From: Lenzites betulinus
Lineage: Eukaryota > Basidiomycota > Agaricomycetes > Polyporales > Polyporaceae
Assembly: GCA_022264855.1 (NCBI GenBank)
Contig: JABYQU010000018.1
Location: forward strand, 434,001 to 498,000
DNA: 64,000 nucleotides
Reading direction: 5' to 3'
Positions 11,340-23,652 of this stretch are shown here, one piece after another. Both the position numbers and the translations under genes were made by a program. A model generated the notes under the pieces. It did no database searches. It was given only the letters and a program-made list of their open reading frames with translations, and was not told the DNA's origin. Positions within the stretch are counted from its first letter, which is position 1. Every line of letters begins with the position of its first letter.

Positions 11340-13305
11340 TCAGAACGCGAAATCATCTCTCGAGAATCCACTGCGGCCGGCTCCGCCGTACCCTCCGCCG
11401 CCGCCATACGACGAGAAGCCAGAACGCGGGGGACCTCCGAAGCCGCCGCCACCGAAGCCGCCACCCCCGAATCCGCCGCCGCCGCCGCCGTGGAACTGCG
11501 CAAAGAGGTCCGACAAGTCGACGCCACCGCCCATGCCTCCCATGCCGCCGAACCGGTCGTCCTCATCGTCCTCGCCCATGTCGTACCGCTGGCGCTTCGC
11601 GGGGTCCGAGAGGATCGAGTGCGCCTCGGAGACGAGCTTGAACTTCTCCTCGTCGCCGCCCTTGTCCGGGTGGTGCTTCAGACTCTCGCGGCGGTACGCC
11701 TTCTTGATGTCCGTCACCGTGCACGAGCGCTCGACGCCGAGGATCTTGTAGTAGTCCTTCGTCTTGCTCTGCTTGAGCGCGACCTCGGCCTTGCGCTGCT
11801 CGCCGCGCAGCGCGCGCACGTCCGCGTCGTTGCCCTCGAACCCGGCCTGCTCGATCGCGGACTTGAAGTCTGCGATCGCCGCGTCGTACTGCTCCATGTG
11901 CAGGTGGATGCGGGCGCGCGTGCGCAGCGCCTTGAACGACATTGAGTTCAGCACTAGCGACGCCTCCGTGTCCGCCAGCGCGTCCTCCCAGCGCTCCATC
12001 TTCACCAGGGTGGTCGCGCGGTTTGACAGCAGCATCGCACGGATCTGGCCTCCGCCACCCTCACGATCGGCTGACCCAATCCGCTGCGGGGATTGGTGAG
12101 ATTTCACACCGGTGGGCTTACCTGACAAACACGCACCTCGAGAGCGTCACCATACTTGTCTACGGCTTCTTGCAGCTTACCGATTTTGAAGGCGTTGTTG
12201 CCTTCTTCCTTCAATCGCTCGACGTCCTTGATACGCTTCCTTAGCCGCATTGCGGGTTCGTGTCCAGGATCTAATCGTAAAGCAGACTGTACGTGCTGTG
12301 TTGCCTGGGCCGTCTTGGAAGTCAAGAAGAGGAGCAGACCACGGACGGTGATCGCGTCGGGGGAGTTTGGCTCCAACCGGAGGGCATCGCTACGTGACAT
12401 GTCGCGGTCAGCGATTGTTCGAAGGTGCTCATCGTGAAAATGGCTCACTTCGCTGCTATACCAGCCGCTTCCCAGTTTTTCCGCGCGATTTCGTGTTCGA
12501 CCTTCCACAACCGCCATTGGATGGGGATGTCCCCGCCCTCGCCGTCGATCACCTGCATGCACTTGTCCAGTGCAAGTCGGGCCAAACCCCACTCATTCCG
12601 GTCGCGTGCCCCCTCAAGATTGCGCAAATGCGCTTCCAGCTCGAGCACCTTGAGCTGCAGCTTCAGGGCCGCGTCATTCTTCGGGTCGAGCGCAAGAACT
12701 GTGCGCAGGGTGGAGAGTGCAGGAGCGGTGGACCCCGTCGAGAGCTGACACCGGGCAAGGCGTACCATAGTCTTTGGTGAGGGGTTCTCGGACTGGAGCG
12801 CAGCCGCTTGTTGACAGTCTGTCAGAGCGGGTTTGAACCGTTTAATGGCCATATACGCGGCCGCGCGATTCGTCCAGTATGTTGGTTCGGAGGGCCGTCG
12901 ATCTGGAATACATCCTATCAGTATCCCAATGTCCCCTAGAGTACAGCTGTGACATACCAATAGCCATGCCATAGTGTAGGATCGCCTCCTGAAACCGCCC
13001 ACCCTTGAAGGCCGCGTTGCCCTGCTCCTTGATCTTCTCCGCTAGCTCAACCTGGTCGACCTCCACTGCCGCCTCTTCCTTCTTATCCTCATCCGGCGTG
13101 TCACTGAGGATTTCTATGGGCTCATCCTTGAGTCCGCTCTGGCCCTCATTCTGCTGCTCGTGCCTGTCCGTCAAATTGAGCGAAGCCACTCGGTATCGGA
13201 GATCGACAGCACCCACAGCTCCTCAGCGCCGTTCTGGTCGCCGTTTGCAGGCGTGGCTTGCGCAGACACCTTCTTCTTCGCCTGCTTGTTCTTTTTGTTC
13301 GTCAT
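11340..13305 (-). CDS. TPR and J-domain co-chaperone (DNAJC7/TPR2-like)
   Basis: This is a cytosolic Hsp70/Hsp90 co-chaperone that links client transfer to the Hsp70 ATPase. The start ATG at 13305 gives [19 protein letters not shown]. After an acidic linker come TPR blocks: [100 protein letters not shown], and [20 protein letters not shown]. The J domain follows ([20 protein letters not shown], then the catalytic HPD in [14 protein letters not shown] and [19 protein letters not shown]). The C-terminus is a Gly/Phe-rich stretch with GGGGF units ending FSRDDFAF, stop at 11340. Length is roughly 600 aa in five or more exons. TPR-then-J order matches DNAJC7 and its fungal homologues. It shares a 254-bp divergent upstream region with the DUF202 gene. 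Confidence 0.88.
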
Positions 13306-13559
13306 TTTGATGCACCGAGCGCGAGTGGTGGCAGCGGTAGTCGCAGAATGAGCTCTACTCGACAGTCGGCGCCTGCGCGCGCCATACACACGACTAAGGA
13401 AGCGCCCGAAGCACGTGGTGGACGCGGTGGCGTACATCCGCATTCCGCATGTCGACACGGTGCTCACTCCGAGCCTTCATGCGCATGGGGCGCAAGATTG
13501 GCTAAACGACCTGTTCGTGAAGGAAAGTTAACAGGTATAGCGTGCAGAGAACGGGGACA
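13306..13559. promoter_or_regulatory. shared divergent upstream region
   Basis: The 254 bp between the start codons of the J-domain gene (minus) and the DUF202 gene (plus) must hold both core promoters. I see no TATA box, and the region is GC-rich. Shared regulation is inferred from geometry only. Confidence 0.4.
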
Positions 13560-14164
13560 ATGAGTGAAGCTGGGCCTCACCGATTCTACCGGTAAACACC
13601 TGCTTTACGGACATAGGGGGCTTTCAAGTGCTAACTTTTCTCACAGCGGACACCGGTCGAAGTCTTTCTACCCGCAGGATGTGAACGAGCTTGGTGGGTA
13701 ACATGGTGCATCAGGTCTACGAAGTTATCTTACGACCATATCTCAGTTGAACTTCGCGCGCGGTCACGGACTTTCGACGGTGCTTACAGCCGCAGCGCCA
13801 TTGCCAACCTAGGATATGCCTTGACCATCCTACGTCTGTTTGACAAACGGTTCTTCAAGAGTATGTGCCCCCCCAACTTATATGTGACTCACCACTAACA
13901 TGTGGACCAGTTGGCATCTTGTATACCGCGCTCGCCGGCACCCTCTTCATCCTGGCCCACTTCCGGCAACGACATTCCCGCCACGACTTCGCCGACCATA
14001 ACCGTGACTCCGCAGCATATGCGAGCGCAGTCAAGACTGTCGGACAGACCGGCAAGAGGATTTTCGGAAGACCGTTCATCACAGCCGGGTGGATCGTGGC
14101 ACTGCTCTCGCTAGTGGTGTTCGCAGTAGAGATCTGCTTGTTAGTTCTGATCTTCAAGCTTTAG
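13560..14164 (+). CDS. DUF202-domain small membrane protein
   Basis: This is a predicted three-TM protein of the DUF202 family, also found in Vtc1-type proteins of fungi. Its biochemical role is unclear. Four exons: MSEAGPHRFYR (donor GTAAAC); GHRSKSFYPQDVNEL; then ELRARSRTFDGAYSRSAIAN with TM1 (LGYALTILRLFDKRFFK); then TM2 (IGILYTALAGTLFILAHF), a polar loop, KTVGQTGKRIFGRPFITAGW and TM3 (IVALLSLVVFAVEICLLVLI), ending FKL at 14164. The family signature (R-x-R-T-F-x-G-A-Y-x-R-x-x-x-x-x-L-G-Y-A) is well kept. About 148 aa, normal for the family. The location is probably an endomembrane, but I see no targeting signal. Confidence 0.82.
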
Positions 14165-16910
14165 CCCAAGTCCACACATCGCACCGCATAGATTTTAGCC
14201 ATTTACTGTTCACTTACCCACTTGTAGCAACATAGAGTCTGAAACGTCATAACATCCTTCCATCGCATTCACCCCAACCTTCACACATTCACAGCGACAA
14301 CACCTTTGTTCTTCAAGGCCCTCACGCAATCAATGGGTTACGGCGTGCCCAAGTAGAAGATGAAATGCTCCTCGTGACACTTAGTTGTCCGGCAACAGCT
14401 TGGCATCAATCAATCAGGCCAACTGTGCGCAGAGTGGCAACTCTACATTTCTTGCGCAGCGCATGATCTCTCTAACATACTGCTGCGCCGTCGAGGTGAG
14501 TGGTCCCGGTCAACGTCTATCGCCACGATTTCATCTATCACCAGCAGCCTCGTACTGCGCACTGATGCGCCTCGAAGTATTGTGCACTTCCGGCGCCGAG
14601 CGTAACGTCCGCTCAGCACACTGCCAACGACAGAAGGAACATCCGGTAATGCAGGTCACAGTTATGCCCGTCATACCCTTGGCGAAGTATCTCCATTGAT
14701 TTACAAAGCCCGGCTATGTGGCGACGATACCGTTCCGTTCTCTGAGGAGACAATACCTTTCCAAACAAGTCATCGCCTCCGGCATCAAACCCCGTTACTC
14801 AATATCTCAATACTGCCGGCTTCTACTCTCACTTGCTGCGCACTTCCAATTGACAAGGAGGAACGCCTTGCACGATACGTCTGTGGTGCCATCATGGCAA
14901 GTGTTGACCGCAGGGAGGTGCGCCCGCAGTGAGCCTGGCATTATACACTACTGTGCACTGCGTCCGATACGTCCAGTGAGGTGTGCCACAAACCTGAGGC
15001 TGCGCAATGCCAATGCCACAGATCGAGGAAGTTGTCTCGTATTGCCGCGATGCGTCCCGACACCTACCAGATGCTGCGAGACGTGTACACCTCCAGTCGA
15101 CACAGCGCATGTACCGCTCAGCACCCGGGCAGAAAACACGCCGGTACGTTACCGCCCCCTTCCAGTCGCAACGGTCTTACCCGGGTGTCATCACTGCAGG
15201 GGCGATGTAACCGAGTCGAGCACGGTCTCGGCACCCCTGAGCCATTTATGTACCCCTATATGTTCCGATAACTTGTTCCTACCTACAGCAAATGCGCGAA
15301 TATCGCCCACGTATGGGGCGTGGGACTGTATTTTTCTTGCCCTTAGCATTGGGGGATACTAAGAGTCTCCTGCTCCCCCCCCGGGGATTCTCGTCAGTGA
15401 CTTGGTGGCTGTGTTTCAATGCTCGGTGGATTTTTGCGAGTGGCTCGCCTTTCAAATTTCAGGTGCGTTTCTTGATCAAGTCGCCGATAGTATACTGGCT
15501 ATTTTTGGCGGAGAGCGACGAGTTGTTCAGTGGCACACGACCAGGCTCCAACGTCTTCGTCGAGGGTAATCCGGGCGAAGCAAAGCTGCATTCCGGGTCG
15601 TTTACGGTCCCTAGGGCTTAGGGGGGAGTGTCAAATATAAATCTGACTTCACGAAATAATTACGCCTACATGACAAGTACCGAGACCGCTGAGTGAACCT
15701 TTCGGAAAGAGTCAGTATTACGGACGCTGGCAGCAGAAACTAGCCGGTATATAAATAGAGACCCCTAGGTTCAAGATGTAGTTTATAGACAGGAGTTCTT
15801 GTTAGCACAGGAGACGGGCGATCTTCTGCTCTCCCGCGATCGTCACGGCAGTCAGCTATTGCCCTCGGTGACCGGGGTAAACGGATCGCGTATTCCTCGG
15901 GGACCCTTGCTCTTTGGGGAGTGGTCCGAACGCCTGTGATCCCCTACATCGTCTTCGGTGTACAAGAACGCGATGTAGAACTTACGAAGTGACCCAGAGG
16001 ACATGCATGTCATTCAGAACGGGGTGCGTGACGCCACGACGCCCTTACGGACCGGGAATGCGCGACGTACAACAGAGAATGAAGGACTCAGCCTGGTCAG
16101 GCCTGGTCTCCGAGTCCCCCCCCTCCCCCATGCCCCATGGAATATGTGCAATAGGAGGGCCGGCACTGGAGAGTGCGTAAACGCTCGGCCCGAGCTGACT
16201 CAAGCGAGCGACGTTGAAGCCACGGGCCGATATAATGGCACCGCGCAGTGCTACTAGTATCTGCCGTAGGACCGAGAGAAGACGAGTCGTGGGGCTGGAA
16301 TATGGTCGTGAACGTATTACGACCGCAATTCTGCGACGTCCGGATCTAGTTTCTGCACATGAAGTTAACATTGACACATGCGTTTGGTCGGCGTGCGACG
16401 CGGGGGGACTCATGGAGTATGCATCATACGTATGTAGGCAGCGATCGTTGGTCGGCGTTCACATGTGCATCGAGAGGCGTAAGGTGGCGGAACGAGAATG
16501 CCCGATTTGCCGGGTGCTTGCGTATGTTACCAAGTTCGGGCGCAGTGATCGAGAGTAAATGGTTAAACTGCCGGAGAGTACTGGTCTTGGAAAATTAAAT
16601 TATATGCAGCCTGGTAGTACTGCAGCTCATCAAAGTCGGGAGATGCCCGCCCTGGTTGTCTGCGCAGTCTGCGCTCGGTCCGCAGGGCGCAGGCGTTTTC
16701 CCTGAGCGGCGAACGAGTGGGCGCGAAAGCCGGAAGCGACCCACGAGGGACAGGCGAGAGAGGCGCGGGCATGAGGTGAGCGGCATTACGAAACACGACC
16801 TGCGGCTTGGCGCAAGGATATGACGCACCGGATTGAGAACGGGAGTGAAGCTAAATGGGCGGCAGTTCGCTACTCCTCTTATACCTCTACCTCCATCTCA
16901 TCTGATTCCG
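14165..16910. other. 2.7 kb gene-poor region
   Basis: No frame here resembles a known protein, and the open frames of about 110-210 codons lack splice logic and coding texture. It contains a strong TATA-like element at 15748-15758 and a poly-C/G run near 15369-15383. A fast-evolving short gene or a noncoding transcript could be missed here. Confidence 0.45.
15748..15758 (+). promoter_or_regulatory. TATA-like element without an assigned gene
   Basis: The sequence TATATAAATAG fits a plus-strand TATA box closely, but no convincing coding region starts within the next 300 bp. The next confident gene starts 1.15 kb downstream at 16911. Confidence 0.3.
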
Positions 16911-19872
16911 ATGCTCTCCTCTATTTCCTCCTTTCTTCCTGCTGCCCTGCAGATAGGCAACGACAAGTCTCCTCCGGCCACCTCTGAACCAGTGCAGCTT
17001 ACCCAGTCCCCAACCAAAGAATCTGACATGGGCGTCGACGAACATGGCGCCAAGAAGAAGAAGGAGCGGACAAACGAGGTATGTCATCCCGTCCCTTTTC
17101 TTCCGCGTTTCGTCAAGCCGGACGCATGCCTCCCAAATTTCACTCTGGGTGCTTTCGAGGAGGGGAGCAGCGACGCTGTGGCTTACGAGCTCGCGAACAC
17201 GAAGCTATGGGAACCACTAGCGTCGCTGCGCGCACTGCTCGCGATCACGCCCTCCCCACTGGCCAGGCGCGTTCCACCTCAACGAGTAATGAGTTCTGCC
17301 AAGCACTGTGCTTCGCTCTGCCGGTCCTTGTCATTGGGCCCTTGTGGCCAGTCAACGTCGGGGTCACCACTCGGTCTCTTGTTCAATGAGATGCGACGGA
17401 CTTGTGCTCTCAATTGCTGATCACTTGCGTCGGCCGTTCCTCTTATTGGCCCGATCGACCATGGACGTGACCTTTTCGTCTATTGTCTTTCGACGTTGCT
17501 CTCTCTAATTTCGCTGTGTCCCGCATACCCCGCTCCTAGCGGGACATGTCGGCGCGTTTCGTGAGCGGTGTAAATGGCAGATCTCATCAGGCTGTCATCC
17601 ATCTGCTGTGCTTGTTCTCGTCAACCCCGTTTGGGAAGACATCTTAGTAGGTACGCAGTGCAGGTTTCTGTGCTTAGCGTCGATGTACGGCACAGCGCGA
17701 TGTCTTCGGATGGCTGTGGCAAGCACTGCTACCGATACTCCCCAATAACGTATGCGGCACCCGCGCAGTTGATCACCATTTCGACTTTTACCCTGCTCCT
17801 CGAACTCTTTACTCACTATGCATTCTCAGTCTTTCATCGTGGTCCGTCCACCGCCCTCAAAATCCAATCACCCATTGAACCTGCAGGTTCAACTGGTTCC
17901 GCCGAAAAATCGTGAGGTCCACCGGTCTTCCAGCGGCAGGGGATCTGGGGACTCCTCCGCTGCTCCTGAAGACGATGCCTCAGAAGTACAACTTACACGA
18001 ACAAGCTCAAACCGGTCAGACGTGTCGATGTACTCGTCGTATTCATCCACATCAATCTCTTCCGTTGCTTCGTCTTCCACAACTTCCTCCGGCCGGCGCA
18101 TGATCATCCCACTCTACAACCTCCAGGCTCACAACGTCCTCACAAACGTTATTGTCGACGCTGGCACGGACGCGAAGGTCGCAAAATTCCAGAAACGTGG
18201 ACTCGAGGTTATTGGCCTAGCGGTCCTCGAGCCTGTCGAGGTGTGGGGTGAAGGCGGCAACCCCGCTCCTTTTGCGGCCGGGAACTCGCCGGGGGCACCA
18301 TCTGCTTCGCTGCCTGATGAGCATGCACCCCGTGCGAGCGTCGATCTATCATATTCCCATTTGACGACAGAACCTCCTCACACTCCCACCTCCTCTGTGC
18401 TTTCGGTGACATCGGATGGGATGTCTGACCACCCCCACACCCCTGGTCCTGTGACTCCTACACCGTCCTCAGCGGTCCCTACAACCCCAAGGAATACCCC
18501 TGGCGCGAAGAAGTTCTTCGGCAAACTTTTCAAACGTCGCGGAGATTCCCCGCAACCCTCACCCACTTTCCCGCCATCTCCCCTTCCACCCATCAGCGCC
18601 CAGCCTCCCTCACCAGCGCAACCCACGACACCCCTTGCTTCCGCCGATGGACACCCTTCACGCCGCTCGTCACTTCTGGGGAACGCGCTGAGTGTTCCAG
18701 GACACTCTGCTTCTGTATCAGGTTCGGAAGCGCCAGTCCCCGGAGCGCGGGAAAGCGTGATCTTGCAGCCTCCGGTGCTTGGTATCCAACCCTCGCTTAG
18801 CTCGCCATCTTTCCCTCCACGCGGCCGGCCGACGAAATACGTATGGGTGGTCCGCAAATGGCTCAAGGGCACGCCGGAGTCCCTCCTGAGTGGTGTCAAG
18901 GGCAAGTTTAACGAGGCGCGCGGGACGGCACCGCACGCCAGCGCGGTGGAGAGTTTGGTCGAAGTCCGTTTCGAATGGACGCGCGGTAAGAGCGGGCGGA
19001 AACATCGATCACGGCGCGACACTGCAGACGAAGGCGCCGACCGGACCCGCTCGAAACGCCACAGTCTCGCGCTGTCGTCGGCGGCGCAGTCTCAGACGTC
19101 GCTCCACCAGCAGCCCCCGCAAGTGCATGTGTCTGACCCCCCGCAATCGAAGAAACGCGTTGCATCTGCATCGGCCGCCGAGGTACGCCCACGCGCGTCG
19201 ATAGACTCACGGCGATCCACCTCTCCGCACGCTACGGTCAGCACCACGACCTCCTCCGACGACCATCATAAACACTCCCCGTCTACGACTGAAGACCCTG
19301 GAGACGAGAGCGACCCTGAAGATTCAGAGACGCCGTGGACATGCACACTCGTCGTGCGCCGTCTCTCCCCTTCGCGTCTTCCTCCTCCGGGATCCCCGCT
19401 TCCCCATGCCGGCGCGAGCGCTGGAGTCGCGGGTTCGAGCACAGTTCGCGTCAAGGTCGCCGGAGTGGTCCCGACCCCCCACCACCCGAAGGTCGTCGCG
19501 CTGCTCAAGGTACCGTTCCCCCTGCCTGACGTGGAGATTGAGCGGATGAACGTACGCAAGCGGATCATCACGCCTGCGGGCGTGGCCCGCCCTGCGACAT
19601 CCTCCGGGGACCACGCGGACGCTGGGCACGGCTCCTCGAACTCTGCGAACGGCAAGCACACAGGGTCGGGTATGAAGAACCTCTTCAGCGGTGGGAAGGA
19701 CCACCTGGGCGGTGGCTCCGGCGCGAGTGCATACCCGGACGGCTTGATCTTGACCGCAGAGGAGATCAAGGACATCGTGTCGAGCACAGGCCTGTGGCTC
19801 GTCGTCCGGGAGGGTTTCGGTGGTGTCGGGCGTGTGAGCCGGAGGGGCGATGGATGGCGGCTGCGCGGATGA
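16911..19872 (+). CDS. Ser/Pro-rich protein of unknown function, conserved in basidiomycetes
   Basis: I do not recognise a domain. Exon 1 (16911-17078, 56 codons) gives MLSSISSFLPAALQIGNDK and a basic KKKKERTNE segment. It joins, in phase across a 750-nt intron (GTATGT to CTCAG), to an exon starting SFIVVRPPPSKSNHPLNLQV at 17829. The result is about 737 aa, largely disordered, rich in Ser, Pro, Thr and charged runs. Folded-looking islands are IIPLYNLQAHNVLTNVIVDA followed by DAKVAKFQKRGLEVIGLAVL, KYVWVVRKWLKGTPESLL with VESLVEVRFEWTRG, and the C-terminal LTAEEIKDIVSSTGLWLVVR. TP/SP dipeptides suggest phosphorylation. If the intron is wrong, an internal ATG at 17818 would start MHSQSFIVV. I recall similar N-termini in other agaricomycetes, so I favour the two-exon model. 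Confidence 0.7.
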
Positions 19873-21108
19873 GCGCGGGCGTCCTTTGCGCAGCTCGATG
19901 GCGGGCCGTCAAGCGTAGACGTTGGGTGCATACTGGTTGATGTCGGATGCGTTTGGTATCTAAGGCCTGAGACGCGTTTTTCGTTCGGTTCGTCTTTTTG
20001 CTTGTCTTCTCTTGATGGCTTGTCTCATCTGTCCGTTCACTCTGTAGACTCGCTCGTTGCTATCGCCGCCCCGTATTTATACGGACAGGTCGTATCCCGG
20101 TCCACCTATCTATTCCATTCACGCAGCCATCACTTCGAATTCTGGGCTTACTCGTGAATCAATACTGCTTCCGCGCGCTCAACTGCGGCCTGCGGCGCTT
20201 GCTCTCCCTTGTGTCTTACTGCTTTTCGATACGCTACTCTGCGTACCTCCACCACGAACGCTGGACTCCGCACGGACGTAGTCGTACTCCCCACTCTTGT
20301 GCCACTCATTCTCGGTTTCGACTTTTCTCTGGTCTCGGGCAAGGGTTCTGCTGTTGCATCGTCCCATCACTCTCCTGTGTTCATACATCCACGATCCGAC
20401 CGTCTCGTTATATATCCACTGTACTGCCTTAACGCGTACACTCCCGTTATTGCTGCGACTCCGACCTCGTTCCACCATACACCTCTCTCCTTCACGCGCC
20501 AGCTATCCCGTCCCTCCCTGAGCCATGACACGTATGACCTTCACGCTTGACCTGTTTATTTATTCCGTTCCCCAGCCATGCGCTGCGTTAATCACCGTGA
20601 TACCTCTCCCCGCGGCGTCGGTTTTTTAGGAGTTGTATACCATAGATCTTGCTACTGGTTTAGTGCTTCACAATGGAAACAATGTCAGAATCCCTGGACT
20701 CGAGATGTGTGCGTTTAATACTAATGTGCTTGCGGGAGACTATGTGCCGCCGCTATGTGTAGGAGTCGGACGAAGTTCAGTATGAATTGAGACGTCACAA
20801 CATTAGTACACGCGTGTCATAAGGAAAGGGTAGAGATGTCTTGGCTTTCCGTACTGCCACCACATCCTCTCTCCATCCATTATGATGTACCGTTCGGCTA
20901 CTAGGAAGTGCTCGAAGAGATGACGTTGGGCCAGATGCTGCAGAGAGATGATGACTGTATGCGTGTAAAGCGCGCAATGAGCGCAGCTGGCGCCTCCGTA
21001 CCTCTCTCCCGCCATCCACCACGTCCACCACGACCAGCTGGTGCTTGACTGCACCCAGCCCCTCCACCCGGCCCACAGGCCCCCCAGGCTCGCTCCATTG
21101 CCAACACC
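19873..21108. other. intergenic spacer
   Basis: This is the 3' flank of the Ser/Pro-rich gene and upstream region of the Na+/H+ exchanger. Pyrimidine-rich tracts occur around 20190-20530. Open frames on both strands have no recognisable product. Confidence 0.5.
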
Positions 21109-23652
21109 ATGTCCGCGCTGTTCTCGCCCTCCGCCGCGTTCGCCGCGCCGCCCGCACAGTCGACGACGGACCCGATCCCGGAGGAAGAGGAGTACTACTC
21201 GTCCTGGTCGCTCTTCCTCGTCTGCGCGCTCCTGATCCTCTCGCTCTGGACGTCGTACTACCTCCAGATCAAGCGCATTCGCGCAATACATGAAACCCTC
21301 GTCGCCATTTTCGCGGGCTCATTCGTCGGCCTGGTGGTCAGGCTGGCGCCGGGAACTATGATTAGGGACATGCTGGTGAGTGCCGCGGTTACATGGTTAC
21401 GTGGCTACGCGCTCTGTCGGGCTATGCGGTCTTCGTAAGTGTGAATTATAGTGGTTAAGATACAATGCCTACTTGCTGGAGAACTTACAATGTGATTGCC
21501 GTCACGGTGGGTGCAAATGGGGATGTCTAGCGGAACACCTTACTTCACCTCAGGCCAGCTTTGGAGAATGTCGGGAACATTTCCCCGTATCGTGTGCAAG
21601 GCCACACAGGCGTCTTGTGCAGACCCCGCTACACGCCCGACTTCCTGCTGCGAAATGCAGTGACTAGCTATTCGCGAAACGGTTGCTGAAATATCGCGTA
21701 TTATAGATGTTCAAGCATACACTGTTCTTCAATCTGTTGCTTCCTCCAATTATTCTGGCCTCGGGATACGAGCTGAAGCAGGAGAATTTCTTCCGGAACT
21801 TCGGCTCGATCCTGGTATTCGCGTTCCTGGGGACATTCATCTCCGCAGTAGGAGTCGGGTATGCACTCACATTCTCTTCCTGGCGGTGTCAGCACTCACC
21901 ACGTACAGTGCAGTGTTATAGTCTTCATCTGGTCTTCGCTAGGACTGGAATCTTTGGGCTTCACACTGATTGAATGTCTCATCTTTGGCTCTACCCTCTC
22001 TGCCACGGACCCGGTCACGATCCTGGCCATATTCAACCAGTACAAGGTCGACCCGAAACTCTACACCATCATTTTCGGCGAGTCACTTTTGAACGATGCG
22101 GTCAGTATCGTCATGTACGAGTAAGTTGCGATTTCGCCCTTCAAGAACTTGCACGCGCTGAACAACATACAGGACACTGTCGCAGTTCCATGGATCGGAC
22201 TTCACAGTAACCCACATATTCCACGGAATAGGCATCTTCTTGCTCTCCTTCGGTGGCTCCATGGCTCTCGGCGTTGTCTTCGGTCTTGGGATGTCCCTTG
22301 TCCTCAAGCACTCTTCGCTTTCGCTCTATCCCTCGATCGAGACGTGCCTAGTCGCGCTCAGCGCATACACCTGCTATTTCTTCTCCAACGGCCTCTCGAT
22401 GTCCGGAATCGTCTCGCTCCTCTTCTGCGGTATCACGCTGAAACACTACGCTTACCACACGATGTCGCGGCGCACTCAACGCGCGACAAAGTACATCTTC
22501 GCCACACTCGCGCAGCTCTCGGAAAACTTCATCTTCATCTACCTCGGCCTATCGCTGTTCACGAGCCCACCGTCATCTGCGAAGGTGACGACCTACTTCA
22601 AGCCCCTTTTCATCATGGTCACAACCGTGGCAGTCGTCTTCACGCGCTACGCCGCGGTATTCCCTCTCTCCGAGGCGATTAACTTCTTCCATCGACATGC
22701 CCGCGGACAACGCCAAGAGGAGCTTCCCCATTCATACCAAATGATGCTTTTCTGGGCTGGGCTGCGCGGTGCGGTAGGGGTTGCCCTCGCTGCAGGCTTC
22801 AAGGGCGAGAACGCACAATCCATGAGGACAACTGTGCTCGTGGTAGTCGTCTTGACCGTGATCGTCTTTGGTGGCACCACCGCGCGGATGCTAGAGGTGA
22901 TGGGGATCAGGACAGGAGTCGAGGACGAAGAAGCAAGCAGCAGCGACGAAGAAGGGGAAGTGAGGAACCAGTTCTTCAGACGAAGTGGGCGCTGGCAGCG
23001 CTACATCGACGAGGACACCTACCAACCGCCGCGCACAGCGAGACCACTGAGCGTGACCATTGACGAGTCGCTGGCCTACAACCACCAAGCGCAGTTTGGG
23101 ATTGCGACAAACAATAACGCGATCTTCTCCGCCGCCTCTTCACCCACGGACGAGTACGATTCCGACGGCGGGGAGGTGCTCCCACTTGCTACCGCGCACG
23201 CTGCAGGCAACGCCTCCCCGGGCCGGCGCAAATCGCGAGATAGTCCCGTCTCCGCCGGCGCAAGGGATGAAAACAAGTGGTTCCAAACGCTCGACGAACG
23301 CTACCTCCTCCCGCTCTTCTCGAACGCGACCGCAAGCCGCTCCTTCCACGCACGGAAAGCGCGCAGGTCCTCTGGCCCGTCGCCCAACCTCAGTGGCAGC
23401 CCGAGCCGGATGGGCACCCCGGGCGCGACGGACGACGAACTCGACGACGGCCGACCGGAGCTCGACCTCACGCGCGCGCAGGCGTACGGCGGGCCGGGCC
23501 AGAGTAGCGCGGGCGCGGGCAACGGAACGAGTCCTGCGCATCCGTTCCCGCCCACACCCGGAGTCATGGACGAGAGTCGAACGGAGCGTGGTCTGGCGAG
23601 CCCGATGCTCAGGAGAGACAGCGAAGGCCAGCCGCGGGACCGCGCATCGTGA
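21109..23652 (+). CDS. endosomal-type Na+(K+)/H+ exchanger (CPA1/NHE family)
   Basis: It exchanges monovalent cations for protons across endosomal or vacuolar membranes, as yeast Nhx1 does. Four exons: 21109-21375, 21707-21858, 21914-22120 and 22173-23652, giving 701 aa. Motifs in order: TM segment [37 protein letters not shown], matching the amiloride-binding FF-x-x-LLPPI region; [19 protein letters not shown]; the ion-binding [53 protein letters not shown]; and [19 protein letters not shown]. The cytosolic tail is long (over 240 aa), starting with an acidic SSSDEEGE cluster and later Ser/Gly/Pro-rich. Intron 1 is 330 nt, long for this genome, but it splits RDML from MFKH in phase at a conserved site. 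I infer Nhx1-like rather than plasma-membrane type from the conserved core. Confidence 0.9.

Noticed and set aside
11490..11945. 151-codon plus-strand frame rich in Leu/Arg/Val
   Set aside because: It is antisense to the J domain and TPR region, which are clearly coding on the minus strand.
13390..13530. Plausible-looking plus-strand peptide (VVDAVAYIRIPHVDTVLTP)
   Set aside because: It has no start codon or upstream exon, ends 30 bp before the DUF202 start, and matches no family; treated as chance within a promoter.
16620..16800. Possible minus-strand secreted peptide (77 codons, two frames)
   Set aside because: The frames are Arg/Pro-rich without a credible signal peptide, and the two overlapping frames cannot both be real.
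18378..19022. 214-codon minus-strand open frame
   Set aside because: It is the antisense shadow of the GC-rich Ser/Pro-rich gene on the plus strand and shows no protein-like motifs.
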